A stretch of DNA of 38,525 nt from Methanoregula sp. PtaU1.Bin051 (lineage in GTDB: Archaea > Halobacteriota > Methanomicrobia > Methanomicrobiales > Methanospirillaceae). The stretch covers positions 1 to 38,525 of the forward strand of contig MVRE01000005.1 in assembly GCA_002067895.1 (NCBI GenBank). Direction: 5' to 3'. Every line of letters begins with the position of its first letter. Position 1 is the stretch's first letter. Positions 1 through 6,774 of this stretch are shown here, piece by piece. Under the pieces are notes generated by a model. That model made no database searches. It was not told the DNA's origin and saw nothing but the letters and a program-made list of their open reading frames with translations. The position numbers were made by a program, and so were the translations under genes.

Positions 1-699
1 GGCTGCCTCTTCATCCTCGTGGAACCGACAGCAGTATTCCTGTTCATAGGTGCGATCCCCCAGAGCCCGGCGCTCTTGTTCCAAGAACGCTGAAGAGATC
101 CGGGGGCATTCAGACGCCGGGATTTCAAACCTGTACCACCCCTCCGGTGGTTGCCCGCCGTCGACCCATTGCTGATAGAAGTATCCCCGCTTGCCCGCCG
201 GGGTGGAGAGCATGATAAGCCTCCCGCCGGTCGCCGTCATCGGTGTGGTTGCCGAGAAGGTTTCGTCATTGATCCGCGCCGCTTCATCCGCTATGATCAG
301 ATCCGGCCCGGAAAATCCCCGGACTGTCGAGGCGTTGCCGGGTAAGGATACGATCCGGCTCCCGTTTTTCAGGGTTGCACTTGTCTTATTATCCTCATCA
401 AGATCCGGAACATCGGAGAGTTGCGAAAGGAACCCCATACAGAGCCGGAACAACTCGCCGCTCTGTCGTTCGCTTGGTGCGACGATGAGGATCAGGCTGT
501 TTGGATGGAAGACCGCCCTGTGAACCGCGAGAAGCGCCGTTATCGTGCTCTTGCCACTCTGCCTTGAGCAATTCAATAAAACCCGCTTGTGCTCCGACCG
601 GAGAACATCCCCCTGCCAAGGATCGGGCTCAAAGTGCAATTGTTGCTGGCACCACTCCACCGGATCCAACGAGTTTAACAAATCCCTTGCTTCGGACAT
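1..699 (-). CDS. Phage/provirus terminase large subunit, N-terminal ATPase part (cut by window edge)
   Basis: The reading frame starts at an ATG at 699 behind GGAGGT and stays open to base 1, giving 233 residues with no stop, so the C-terminal nuclease domain lies outside the window. Visible are an adenine-binding-like PWQ (residues 27-29), a Walker A box SRQSGKST (45-52) and a Walker B LIIADE with the acidic pair D138-E139. The next stretch, through NDETFSATTPMM and a LSTPAGKRGYFY segment, fits the ATPase coupling region of large terminases. In this family the protein pumps viral DNA into a procapsid and cuts it. The start lies 3 nt after the stop of the upstream small-terminase candidate, as in packaging operons. 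The call rests on motifs and context. Confidence 0.85.
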   Translation of the reverse strand, partial: MSEARDLLNSLDPVEWCQQQLHFEPDPWQGDVLRSEHKRVLLNCSRQSGKSTITALLAVHRAVFHPNSLILIVAPSERQSGELFRLCMGFLSQLSDVPDLDEDNKTSATLKNGSRIVSLPGNASTVRGFSGPDLIIADEAARINDETFSATTPMTATGGRLIMLSTPAGKRGYFYQQWVDGGQPPEGWYRFEIPASECPRISSAFLEQERRALGDRTYEQEYCCRFHEDEEAA

Positions 700-701
700 T
701 T

Positions 702-1364
702 TTATTCAACCTCCGAAATGTCTTTTTTATTTCTGGTCTTTGAATCGGGCTCCGTTTGGTAATCGGAGCCCATTACACAACTTTGCGCAGAATTTCTGTT
801 CTGCGCAATCTGACCCCTTTTTATACTCTCCGTCGAGGGCTCTAACTGATCCCTCAATGCCGCAATAACGGCCGCCCGTGCGTCCGGGTACGGCACGAGC
901 GCCTGTACGATCCGGGATCGGGTTTGAATCCACGAGTCCGACGCGACGATCGATCTGTTGTCGATCTCTACGCGAGTTCCCCCCGTCTGCAACTCCCCGC
1001 TGAGTTGTGCTAGAAGTCGGAGGCCCTCCCGCACCTCCTTTGCAGCTTTGAGAAGACCCTCCGTATTCCCCGTCGCTTCAAACCTGCATACAAGCCCCTC
1101 CATCTTGGAGACCAATTCCCCGGCCCGTGCGGTCACGCTCCTGACGTTCTGTTGAGCGATCGCCGCTTCTGAAGGGGTTTGATACACCGGGACGGCTTGA
1201 ACGGGCAGGGACGCAGCTAGAACCCGTTTCATGCAGATAGCCTTGTGCCGCTGAACCTCTGACTTGGATGTCCCAAACATTGTACCGATTTTGCGGACAC
1301 TGTCCCCGGCAACAATGGCGCGGTCGATGGCTTCGCGTTGTGGATGATCGCAGACGACGCACAT
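702..1364 (-). CDS. Zinc/helix-turn-helix DNA-binding protein, probable small terminase subunit
   Basis: The protein has 220 residues from the ATG at 1364, which follows GGGAGG; a longer frame reaches 1412 but without a comparable ribosome site. The N terminus reads MCVVCDHPQREAI, followed by a helix-turn-helix-like stretch (about residues 21-41) with KIGTMFGTSKSEVQRH, then H40 and C44. C2, C5, H40 and C44 could bind one metal. This Cys-Cys, HTH, RH layout is common in small phage proteins that sit just before the large terminase, which is where this one lies. A helical middle part (residues 75-130) could oligomerise. The last ~50 residues are encoded by DNA containing two hairpins (741-808), so the C terminus may be an insertion. 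Function is inferred from position and motif. Confidence 0.62.
   Translation of the reverse strand: MCVVCDHPQREAIDRAIVAGDSVRKIGTMFGTSKSEVQRHKAICMKRVLAASLPVQAVPVYQTPSEAAIAQQNVRSVTARAGELVSKMEGLVCRFEATGNTEGLLKAAKEVREGLRLLAQLSGELQTGGTRVEIDNRSIVASDSWIQTRSRIVQALVPYPDARAAVIAALRDQLEPSTESIKRGQIAQNRNSAQSCVMGSDYQTEPDSKTRNKKDISEVE
741..771 (+). repeat. 31-bp imperfect palindromic repeat, copy 1
   Basis: A stem GGGCTCCG / CGGAGCCC with a 9-nt loop (747-771) is preceded by TGAATC. A related 31-bp sequence occurs on the opposite strand at 3593-3623, with 24 of 31 positions identical. Copy 1 lies in the 3' end of the small-terminase candidate gene. Confidence 0.6.
783..808. repeat. Perfect 10-bp inverted repeat (hairpin)
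   Basis: TTGCGCAGAA at 783-792 and its exact reverse complement at 799-808 are separated by a 6-nt loop. It lies 11 bp from the 31-bp palindromic repeat, so the two hairpins form a pair inside the end of the small-terminase candidate gene. It could be a REP-like unit or a structural signal in the mRNA. Confidence 0.6.
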
Positions 1365-1392
1365 AATTAGGAGCCTCCCGTTATCAACCGAG

Positions 1393-1421
1393 AACAACCA
1401 AGAAACAACCAAGAAACAACC
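1393..1421 (+). repeat. Three direct repeats of AACAACC at 11-bp spacing (left iteron-like array)
   Basis: AACAACC starts at 1393, 1404 and 1415, with the spacer AAGA between copies, so the unit is 11 bp, about one helical turn. The array lies just upstream of the small-terminase start (1364). The same motif in the opposite orientation and with the same period lies at 1564-1592. Confidence 0.8.
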
Positions 1422-1540
1422 GTGTTTTTTAGACGTGAAAAACGTGGTTGGTTGTAATGGTTGTTAAAAACACAGAAAGATAGGGGTTGTTGTGCAAGTG
1501 TTGTTGTTCTATACTTATTTACAATTATTACAACTAACAT

Positions 1541-2932
1541 TCAAATCACCGTCTTAAAAGGTTGGTTGTTTTTCGGTTGTTTTTCGGTTGTATCACTTAC
1601 AACCGAGAGGCGAGCAAATGAAGAAAGCCCGTCTTTAAGTTCACGGGTGATAGTCCAGACGTTATTTTGGCGTCCGGTATCACGGTTAAACTCACGGATA
1701 TAGGTAACCGGGCCTTTATCGGCCAGTCCCGCAAGGTTTTTCCTATGATCCCCGTGTAAGAGCCGGTGCGTGTTCCCCTTATCGACTTTAAGGGTTTCAA
1801 TGATCCTGCTCTCCTCGATCCCGTACGATCCCGCTTTAGCGATGATGTCAAAAACCTGTTTTTCCCGCTTGGAAAGTTTCAAACCCCATTGGTATTCTGA
1901 CTGCGGGAAGAGGTGGTTAGCGGTCTGAAAATCGTCTTCCGTTGCGGTGACATGGATAATACCGTTTTTCTCGACATACTCCCGCGTCTTATAGTGTAGG
2001 ATCGCAGAAGACCACACATAATCATAGAACAAGTTGAGCGCCCGGCGGCTCTCCATTGCCGCATCAGAGAATTCTATTCTATCGGCAAACGGTACAACAA
2101 CTCGGTAACGGGAGGATTTTATTTGCCGCATTATCTCTCGGCATACCTCAATTTCAGGAGTGACCGTCCGGGGAACCTCACCAGTTTTTGCGTGTTCTGC
2201 TAGGAATGCGACGTATTGTTTATCCAGCTCGGGGTTCTTGTCAACCGGGCAAATTACTTGCCGGTCACGGAGTTGATCGTCTATCGACGTTCCCACGGAG
2301 GTAAGGATAAAGACGGTCTCGGCGGGGATCTCGATTATCGCCACTTGTCTATCCTTGGTGACCGTTGCGTGTCGTGTTGGCTCATGAAATGCCGTCATTG
2401 ACCGCTTAAGGATATCGATCATGTCCTCATCGGGGAGCGTGTCATCGGAGAAGACAATCGTTCCGGGGTTCAAACCGGCATAATAGAGCGCTTTTGCGCT
2501 GAAAGTTCCGGTATAGATGTATTCCTCCGGAAGTAGGAACAAGGCAGCAGAGACCGCTGAGGACTTGCCAGATCCTTTGACGCCATCAAGAGCGGGATGA
2601 ATACCAAAACTATGATCGCATTGCTGACAACAGGCCGTAAGGAGAATGAGGCGCAACACATTCTCATCTCCGAGATGGAGCCGCCGGTATTGATCAAGGA
2701 AAAACGCGGCAGGATCACCGGATTTAAGTACGGAGAGCGCCTTGTCCCTGATCTGCCGGTTCTTGTCCGCTGCTTCGGTTTTTGCATCTAACTTCCGGAA
2801 GGATTCCTTTTTCTGGAGCGCTTCGTTGTTCCGCCGTGTCCGGATTTTCTTGACGTACTCGCTTTTTGTCTTCTCATCCGTTCCCGGCGGGAAAAAATCC
2901 GAAGGAAATTGAGGATCGGGCTCTTCGATCAT
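1541..2932 (-). CDS. P-loop replication ATPase/helicase-like protein of the integrated element
   Basis: This 463-residue protein has Walker A GVKGSGKSS (residues 117-125), a Walker B-like TIVFSDD (158-164), a sensor-1-like FILTSVG (208-214) and an RDR (222-224) that could be an arginine finger. This pattern fits a AAA+ or superfamily 3-like helicase domain as in virus and plasmid replication proteins. Residues ~350-445 look like winged-helix DNA-binding segments (KLSKREKQVFDII, then an HRLLH stretch). The N-terminal ~65 residues are charged and probably helical. No primase motif is visible. Its start overlaps the stop of a 36-residue ORF as ATGA, and its 3' end carries the right iteron array. 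An ATPase role is well supported; replication initiator is inferred. Confidence 0.7.
   Translation of the reverse strand: MIEEPDPQFPSDFFPPGTDEKTKSEYVKKIRTRRNNEALQKKESFRKLDAKTEAADKNRQIRDKALSVLKSGDPAAFFLDQYRRLHLGDENVLRLILLTACCQQCDHSFGIHPALDGVKGSGKSSAVSAALFLLPEEYIYTGTFSAKALYYAGLNPGTIVFSDDTLPDEDMIDILKRSMTAFHEPTRHATVTKDRQVAIIEIPAETVFILTSVGTSIDDQLRDRQVICPVDKNPELDKQYVAFLAEHAKTGEVPRTVTPEIEVCREIMRQIKSSRYRVVVPFADRIEFSDAAMESRRALNLFYDYVWSSAILHYKTREYVEKNGIIHVTATEDDFQTANHLFPQSEYQWGLKLSKREKQVFDIIAKAGSYGIEESRIIETLKVDKGNTHRLLHGDHRKNLAGLADKGPVTYIREFNRDTGRQNNVWTITRELKDGLSSFARLSVVSDTTEKQPKNNQPFKTVI
1564..1592 (-). repeat. Three inverted copies of the 11-bp iteron motif (right array)
   Basis: On the plus strand GGTTGTT starts at 1564 and 1575, and GGTTGTA at 1586, with TTTC between copies. 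On the minus strand this reads AACAACC units of 11 bp, the mirror image of the left array. The array is inside the last codons of the ATPase gene and encodes its Gln/Asn/Lys-rich C terminus. Confidence 0.8.
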
Positions 2933-3039
2933 GCCGGCATCCCCCGTTCATTCCCGGAGGAGTCCCGGCGGTCGTGATCATATTCAAGATTTCGGTCGTT
3001 CCGGTCGCCTGGTTCCGTCCATGGTTGTCGTTTCGACAT
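2929..3039 (-). CDS. Possible 36-residue ORF coupled to the ATPase gene
   Basis: The ATG at 3039 opens a very hydrophilic 36-residue frame (MSKRQPWTEPGDRNDRN...) whose TGA overlaps the ATG of the ATPase gene in an ATGA junction, a usual sign of translational coupling. It begins 9 nt after the stop of the 71-residue ORF upstream. The ribosome site is weak and the composition is low-complexity, so this may be a leader peptide or chance. A shorter frame starting at 3052 overlaps it. Confidence 0.3.
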   Translation of the reverse strand: MSKRQPWTEPGDRNDRNLEYDHDRRDSSGNERGMPA

Positions 3040-3048
3040 GATCGGGTC

Positions 3049-3264
3049 TCATGGCGCGCTGCATGCGCCGCTCCCCAAGGCCGATCCTTGAGCAGAAACT
3101 AACATTTCATCGTCAGGTACCAGAACCCAGAATCCGCGTTTGATTGCGGATATCGCGGCAAGTTTCTCCAGATCGTCGAGATGAGCCAAGGTCTCACGAT
3201 CGATCCGGAAACCCGGACGAGCCGCACGAGAGGAAAGTTTTTTGGGCGCAAGATCAGAGATCAT
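3049..3264 (-). CDS. Hypothetical 71-residue protein of the integrated element
   Basis: The ATG at 3264 follows GAGG at a short distance and overlaps the TGA of the 35-residue ORF upstream (ATGA). The sequence starts MISDLAPKKLSSRAARPGF, then has a helical, charged part (RETLAHLDDLEKLAAISAIKR) and a GFWVLVPDDEMLV strand-like stretch. I do not recognise a family. Its place between a ribbon-helix-helix regulator and a replication ATPase suggests an early accessory gene of the element. Confidence 0.5.
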   Translation of the reverse strand: MISDLAPKKLSSRAARPGFRIDRETLAHLDDLEKLAAISAIKRGFWVLVPDDEMLVSAQGSALGSGACSAP

Positions 3265-3368
3265 GTGTCAGCCTCACAGATGTCTGAAATATTCTGGGTC
3301 TGACAGACGCGCCGGGGGGTGCTTGGTAGGCTTTCCCCCGGTGCGCCTTCGTTCTCAATGTTGTTCAT
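3261..3368 (-). CDS. Possible 35-residue ORF overlapping the regulator gene
   Basis: The ATG at 3368 lies in the last codons of the ribbon-helix-helix gene, in another frame, behind a GGGGG ribosome site at a good distance. The 35-residue product (MNNIENEGAPGESLPS...) ends in a TGA that overlaps the next ATG at 3264. A good ribosome site and overlaps at both ends make translation plausible. No homologue is recognised. Confidence 0.42.
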   Translation of the reverse strand: MNNIENEGAPGESLPSTPRRVCQTQNISDICEADT

Positions 3369-3510
3369 CTTTTTCCCCCATCCTCGCGCGTAATCCGTCC
3401 CTAATCAGAATGCCGATGAAAGATGATCGGTTCATCCCGTCGGGTACCTGTCTTTCTACCTGATTTGTAATTTGTTCGTCGAGAGCGATTCCAAATCTCC
3501 TTTTCGTCAT
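3355..3510 (-). CDS. Ribbon-helix-helix (CopG/Arc-type) transcription regulator
   Basis: The 51-residue protein starts at the ATG at 3510 behind GGGGT; the frame extends upstream to 3681 but that part is not protein-like and crosses the operator. MTKRRFGIALDEQITNQVER forms the strand and first helix, and VPDGMNRSSFIGILIRDGLRARMGE the turn and second helix, the standard fold of small dimeric repressors. Such proteins bind inverted repeats with the N-terminal strand. A perfect 7-bp inverted repeat lies 17 bp upstream of the start, so autoregulation is likely. It heads the minus-strand gene run of the element and may control it. Confidence 0.72.
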   Translation of the reverse strand: MTKRRFGIALDEQITNQVERQVPDGMNRSSFIGILIRDGLRARMGEKDEQH

Positions 3511-3526
3511 ATTAAACCCCACACGA

Positions 3527-3543
3527 TATGCACGGTGTGCATA
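3527..3543. promoter_or_regulatory. Operator-like perfect inverted repeat upstream of the regulator
   Basis: TATGCAC at 3527-3533 and its exact reverse complement GTGCATA at 3537-3543 are separated by GGT. It lies 17 bp before the ribbon-helix-helix start, where a bound dimer would block transcription. The size suits two half-sites of a small dimeric repressor. Confidence 0.65.
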
Positions 3544-3592
3544 GAATGGTAGCGCATATGAGATAATAAAGTGAACGTTTATACTGTTAAGC

Positions 3593-3623
3593 GGGCTCTG
3601 ATTGCCGAATGGGACACGATTCA
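3593..3623 (-). repeat. 31-bp imperfect palindromic repeat, copy 2
   Basis: Read on the minus strand this matches the repeat at 741-771 at 24 of 31 positions, including the shared TGAATCG start and GAGCCC end. The two copies are in opposite orientation and lie near the two visible ends of the element genes. Copy 2 is upstream of the regulator promoter. Confidence 0.55.
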
Positions 3624-3800
3624 GGTTTATCTTTGATAAGAGATAGATGTCACGGCACTCATACCGACGTAAAAAAACCATTGAAGGAAGTCCTTAAATA
3701 CCCGAAAATAGAAATGTCATATAAGATAATTTATACTCAAACAATTTAGAAAGATTTTAAGGCAGATTTCCAGAATCGGAGTAAGAACCAGCCGTTTTTA

Positions 3801-3885
3801 CGCCGAGGGGGAGAGTTGAACTCCCGAGGTGCAGGGCACCAATGGTTTTCGAGACCATCGCCTTACCGGGCTAGACTACCTCGGC
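3801..3885 (-). tRNA. tRNA-Ser(CGA)
   Basis: On the minus strand the acceptor arms GCCGAGG (3885-3879) and CCTCGGC (3808-3802) pair perfectly, followed by the discriminator G expected for archaeal tRNA-Ser. The anticodon arm ATGGT-CTCGAAA-ACCAT gives anticodon CGA (codon UCG). A long variable arm (class II) and a GGGAGTTCAACTCTCCC T-arm are present, total 85 nt. CCA is not encoded. Its 3' end faces the integrated element. Confidence 0.93.
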
Positions 3886-3969
3886 ACCGGTTCTGATCAT
3901 TTATCGCTATTCTCTTAATAGTTATCGGATATTGACTGAATGTATTGTATCCATGTAAAAACTGTATTT

Positions 3970-3977
3970 AAAAAAAA
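3970..3977 (-). terminator. Oligo-T terminator of the thermosome gene
   Basis: A run of eight A on the plus strand, which is T8 on the transcribed minus strand, lies 21-29 nt after the thermosome stop. Archaeal RNA polymerase ends at such T runs without needing a hairpin. Confidence 0.6.
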
Positions 3978-3998
3978 TTGTGAAATATAGGGAGTAGA

Positions 3999-5603
3999 TT
4001 AAGCCATCGGCGTAGGTGGCGTACCAGCCGGTTTCTTGTTCTGGGTGATCATCATATCATCGACACGGACAAGCAGAGCTGCCGTCTCGGTTGCGCTTTG
4101 GATGGACTGGCGTTTGGAACGGAGCGGCTCAAACACACCTTCCTTGTGCATGTCAACAATATCGCCGGTATAGACATTCAGCCCGGCATTTTTCTTCCCG
4201 TTTGCATGGGCGTTTTTAAGGTCAACCAGTTTGTCGATAGGGTTATAACCCGAGTTCTCGGCAAGCGTTCTCGGGATAACCTCGAACGCATTGGCATACG
4301 CTTCAAGAGCGAGCTGGACCCGTCCTCCGACACTGGCTGCATAGTCCTTGATCTTCATGAGCAGTTCGGTCTCCACCGCTCCGCCACCGACGACATAGGT
4401 TCCATCCTCAATAGCATCCATGACTACACGCTTGCCATCGTTGACTGCACGCTCAAGCTCGTCGAGCAGATAATCGGAAGAACCACGAACAAGGATTGTG
4501 ATCGCTTTCGGATTCTTGCAACCGTTAATACGGATGATATCGATCTCATGGTCCTGCTCAACGGTCTCAGCTGCTCCAAGATCCTTTGACGTCAGGTTCT
4601 CGGCTTTCTGGATGATGTTGGCCGACAGAGCCTTTGATGCATTCTGCATATCGCTCTCTGGCACATCCTCAACGGCAAGCACACCGGCCTTTGCAAGGTG
4701 GAACTGGACCGGATCCGCAATGCCCTTCTGGCAGAGAACCACATTTGCTCCGCTTTCGATAATATAGTCTGCCAGCTGTTTGAGTGCATCCTGTTCCTGT
4801 GCATTGAAGGCTGCTACCTGATCTGCTGAGGAGATCTTGATTTTTGCCTTGACCTGAGTCTTGGTAATCTCTAAAGGTGTCGCGATCAGCGCAACCTTTG
4901 CCTTGGTTACCTTTCGGGGCATGCCCTCATGGACTCTGGCCTTGTCGATCACAATACCACGGATCAGCTCGGCATCATCCATGGATTGGCCGCGCTGCTT
5001 CTTGACCATTACATCGTCTTCATCGACAACCATTTTCCCGTCGGCTTTCTCAGCGACCGCCATGACAGCGTCAACGATGATCCCGTCAAGTTTTTCCTTA
5101 ACGGCTTCAATCGATTTACCGGTGATTGCAGTATCAACAATTCTGATGAGCGTCTTCCTGTCTGAAGGTTCTACTTTCAGCGCAAGGCTGTCTGCTATCT
5201 CAAGCGCTTTCTCCATCCCAAGCCGGAATCCCTGGGAAATAACTGTCGGATGGATGCCCTGTTCAAGAAGAGTCTCTGCCTGTTCCATCAGAGCCCCGAC
5301 CAGAACAACGGAGGTCGTGGTACCGTCACCAACCTGATCGTCCTGGGTTTTTGCAACCTCAATGACCATCTTTGCACCGGGGTGCTGTACCCCGATCTCC
5401 TTCAGGATAGTCGCACCATCGTTGGTGATGATGATATCCCCGGTGGAACCGACAAGCATCTTGTCCATGCCCCGGGGTCCAAGGGTTGTCCGTACCGCGC
5501 CGGCAATCGCCTTTGCTGCGGTAATATTGGAGCGCTGGGCCTCCCGCCCGTAATTGCGCTCCACATTTTCTTTTAGAATAATAATTGGCTGTCCAGCTAA
5601 CAT
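3999..5603 (-). CDS. thsA: Thermosome (group II chaperonin) subunit
   Basis: This 534-residue protein is full length for an archaeal chaperonin. [13 protein letters not shown] and NDGATIL near the N terminus and GDGTTT (~residues 93-98) form the nucleotide site; D in GDGTT is the catalytic aspartate of the family. GGGAVETEL in the second half belongs to the equatorial domain. The C terminus ends in PTPMA rather than the common glycine-methionine tail. Eight- or nine-membered double rings fold cytosolic proteins with ATP. The ATG at 5603 has GGAGA upstream and its own TATA box, so the gene is transcribed alone. The A/B paralogue number cannot be told from one gene. Confidence 0.96.
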   Translation of the reverse strand: MLAGQPIIILKENVERNYGREAQRSNITAAKAIAGAVRTTLGPRGMDKMLVGSTGDIIITNDGATILKEIGVQHPGAKMVIEVAKTQDDQVGDGTTTSVVLVGALMEQAETLLEQGIHPTVISQGFRLGMEKALEIADSLALKVEPSDRKTLIRIVDTAITGKSIEAVKEKLDGIIVDAVMAVAEKADGKMVVDEDDVMVKKQRGQSMDDAELIRGIVIDKARVHEGMPRKVTKAKVALIATPLEITKTQVKAKIKISSADQVAAFNAQEQDALKQLADYIIESGANVVLCQKGIADPVQFHLAKAGVLAVEDVPESDMQNASKALSANIIQKAENLTSKDLGAAETVEQDHEIDIIRINGCKNPKAITILVRGSSDYLLDELERAVNDGKRVVMDAIEDGTYVVGGGAVETELLMKIKDYAASVGGRVQLALEAYANAFEVIPRTLAENSGYNPIDKLVDLKNAHANGKKNAGLNVYTGDIVDMHKEGVFEPLRSKRQSIQSATETAALLVRVDDMMITQNKKPAGTPPTPMA

Positions 5604-5643
5604 GTTGGATTCTCCGATGTTGTAAAAGATGGAATTGAACTTC

Positions 5644-5651
5644 TATATAAA
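5644..5651 (-). promoter_or_regulatory. TATA box of the thermosome promoter
   Basis: On the minus strand TTTATATA lies about 45 nt before the ATG, which places transcription start near 5620 and leaves a short leader containing the GGAGA ribosome site. Confidence 0.6.
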
Positions 5652-5686
5652 TTATTGTGGTACTGACAGAAGAAAAAATTGATACC

Positions 5687-6298
5687 TTAATCAATTCTGG
5701 ATATCCTGAAGAGAGGAAAAACCGGTACTCCTTCAATATCCTTGATCCCGCGCTTATCAAAAATCACCCAGATGGCAATTGGAGTCGCACCATGTTTCTT
5801 TAAGTATTTTACCACTTCCTTCATGGTGTTTCCGGATGTAATGACATCATCAACGATAATGCACCGTTCATTCGAGACTTGTGCGAAATTCCCAGAAATC
5901 GAACCGACCGGACGCTCGCTCTGGCTCTGTTTTGCAGGGTGGTAGATCGCAAGTTCTGCATCTTCCTGAACAGCGATGATAGTGGCAAGCGGGATGCCGG
6001 AAAGTGCGATTCCGACAATCACATCAGCATGATGGATTGAAGAATCCCGGGGATCCTCCCTCTCGCTGTAATATCGTTTCAGGAGCATCAATGCTGTCTC
6101 TTCAAGGAGCGGGGCTGAGCTACTTACCGCGGTCCAGTCAATATGTACATCTTTCGGAGCTGCAGAACCCTTTGCCTGTGTCAGCAGCCATGTGACGGTC
6201 TCCATTGAGAGGGAAAGTTCATCGGCTATCTGGCCGGGGCTGTGGCCTTCGGACAGCAGGAGCTTCGCTCTCCCGATCAGGTCATCCAGCGAGGACAT
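5687..6298 (-). CDS. gfcR: PyrE-like PRPP-binding transcriptional regulator (GfcR type)
   Basis: From the ATG at 6298 the protein has 203 residues. Residues 1-45 form a helix-turn-helix ([21 protein letters not shown]). The rest is a type I phosphoribosyltransferase fold with the PRPP loop [13 protein letters not shown] (146-158). In haloarchaea the related GfcR controls sugar catabolism; in methanogens the ligand is unknown. The HTH fused to a PRPP fold argues for a sensor rather than the pyrimidine enzyme, which lacks this N-terminal domain. It is last in the prs-rtcA-nob1 operon, 20 nt after nob1, so it sits with the enzyme that makes PRPP. The ribosome site is weak; an upstream in-frame start overlapping nob1 is possible. 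Confidence 0.85.
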   Translation of the reverse strand: MSSLDDLIGRAKLLLSEGHSPGQIADELSLSMETVTWLLTQAKGSAAPKDVHIDWTAVSSSAPLLEETALMLLKRYYSEREDPRDSSIHHADVIVGIALSGIPLATIIAVQEDAELAIYHPAKQSQSERPVGSISGNFAQVSNERCIIVDDVITSGNTMKEVVKYLKKHGATPIAIWVIFDKRGIKDIEGVPVFPLFRISRID

Positions 6299-6318
6299 GA
6301 GAAGAAGTTTATCGGTTC

Positions 6319-6774
6319 CTATTTTATGGTTCTTTTGATCTGTGAACCGCAGACCGGGCACTCACCCGTCTCCTTTGAATACCGCCCGCACCCGGTGCAC
6401 CGGAATTTCCAGACGCGTCTCTTTGCCGGACGCTGCTGCAATGGCCGGACAAGTATGTTGAGTTCATGTGCGACATTATGGATGGCATAATCATCAGACA
6501 AGATAGTCCCGTTAACATCGAGAGCGAGGGCAAGAACGTCGGAATCGGTTTGTGACAAACGATCCGCATCGCCGACATGCCGGGCAGCCTCCTGCACTTT
6601 TACGAGACTGTTGCTACCAGGAAGGCGCACCTGAAGGCCATTGGCAAGAAGGCTCTCGAACCTGCATTTTGAGCGCAAATCGGCGAGTTCGGTGACGACC
6701 GATGGAGGAGTAACCAAATCTCCCGAAAGCGGATAATCGATGAAAAAGACCGAAGTGTCAAGCACCAGCGTCAT
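6319..6774 (-). CDS. nob1: Endoribonuclease Nob1 (16S rRNA 3'-end maturation)
   Basis: From the ATG at 6774 there are 151 residues, normal for archaeal Nob1. A PIN nuclease domain comes first: D6 in LVLDTSVF, E29, D77/D79 in [10 protein letters not shown] and D94/D95 in ILSDDYA form the metal site. A zinc ribbon follows with C126, C129, C139 and C142. Nob1 trims the 3' end of pre-16S rRNA during small-subunit maturation. The start lies within the end of rtcA (17-nt overlap), with a GGAG inside rtcA. A longer frame to 6855 is just the antisense-free overlap with rtcA and is not conserved-looking. Upstream genes deal with RNA ends and PRPP. Confidence 0.9.
   Translation of the reverse strand: MTLVLDTSVFFIDYPLSGDLVTPPSVVTELADLRSKCRFESLLANGLQVRLPGSNSLVKVQEAARHVGDADRLSQTDSDVLALALDVNGTILSDDYAIHNVAHELNILVRPLQQRPAKRRVWKFRCTGCGRYSKETGECPVCGSQIKRTIK

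Larger units (their letters stand above)
1387..1592. other. Candidate replication origin or regulatory centre of the element
   Basis: Two mirror-image arrays of three 11-bp units flank this stretch: AACAACC at 1393/1404/1415 and GGTTGTT or GGTTGTA at 1564/1575/1586. Extra GGTTGTT copies start at 1459 and 1485. The middle (about 1505-1550) is strongly AT-rich, and a wobble-containing 13-bp stem spans about 1417-1450. Phased iterons around an AT-rich region next to a replication-type ATPase gene are the usual layout of a plasmid or virus origin. A repressor-binding region for the terminase genes is the main alternative. Confidence 0.5.

Noticed and set aside
191-523. Plus-strand frame at the left edge
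   Set aside because: Antisense to the terminase ATPase domain, whose Walker motifs are clear.
1381-1430. CRISPR-like or microsatellite repeat
   Set aside because: Only three 11-bp units without spacers; the mirrored partner array fits iterons better.
3511-3681. Upstream extension of the element regulator frame
   Set aside because: It crosses the operator and the 31-bp repeat; the ATG at 3510 has a ribosome site and starts the recognisable fold.
5359-5760. 133-residue minus-strand frame across the thermosome start
   Set aside because: Overlaps the thermosome N terminus in another frame and its promoter; no protein-like features.
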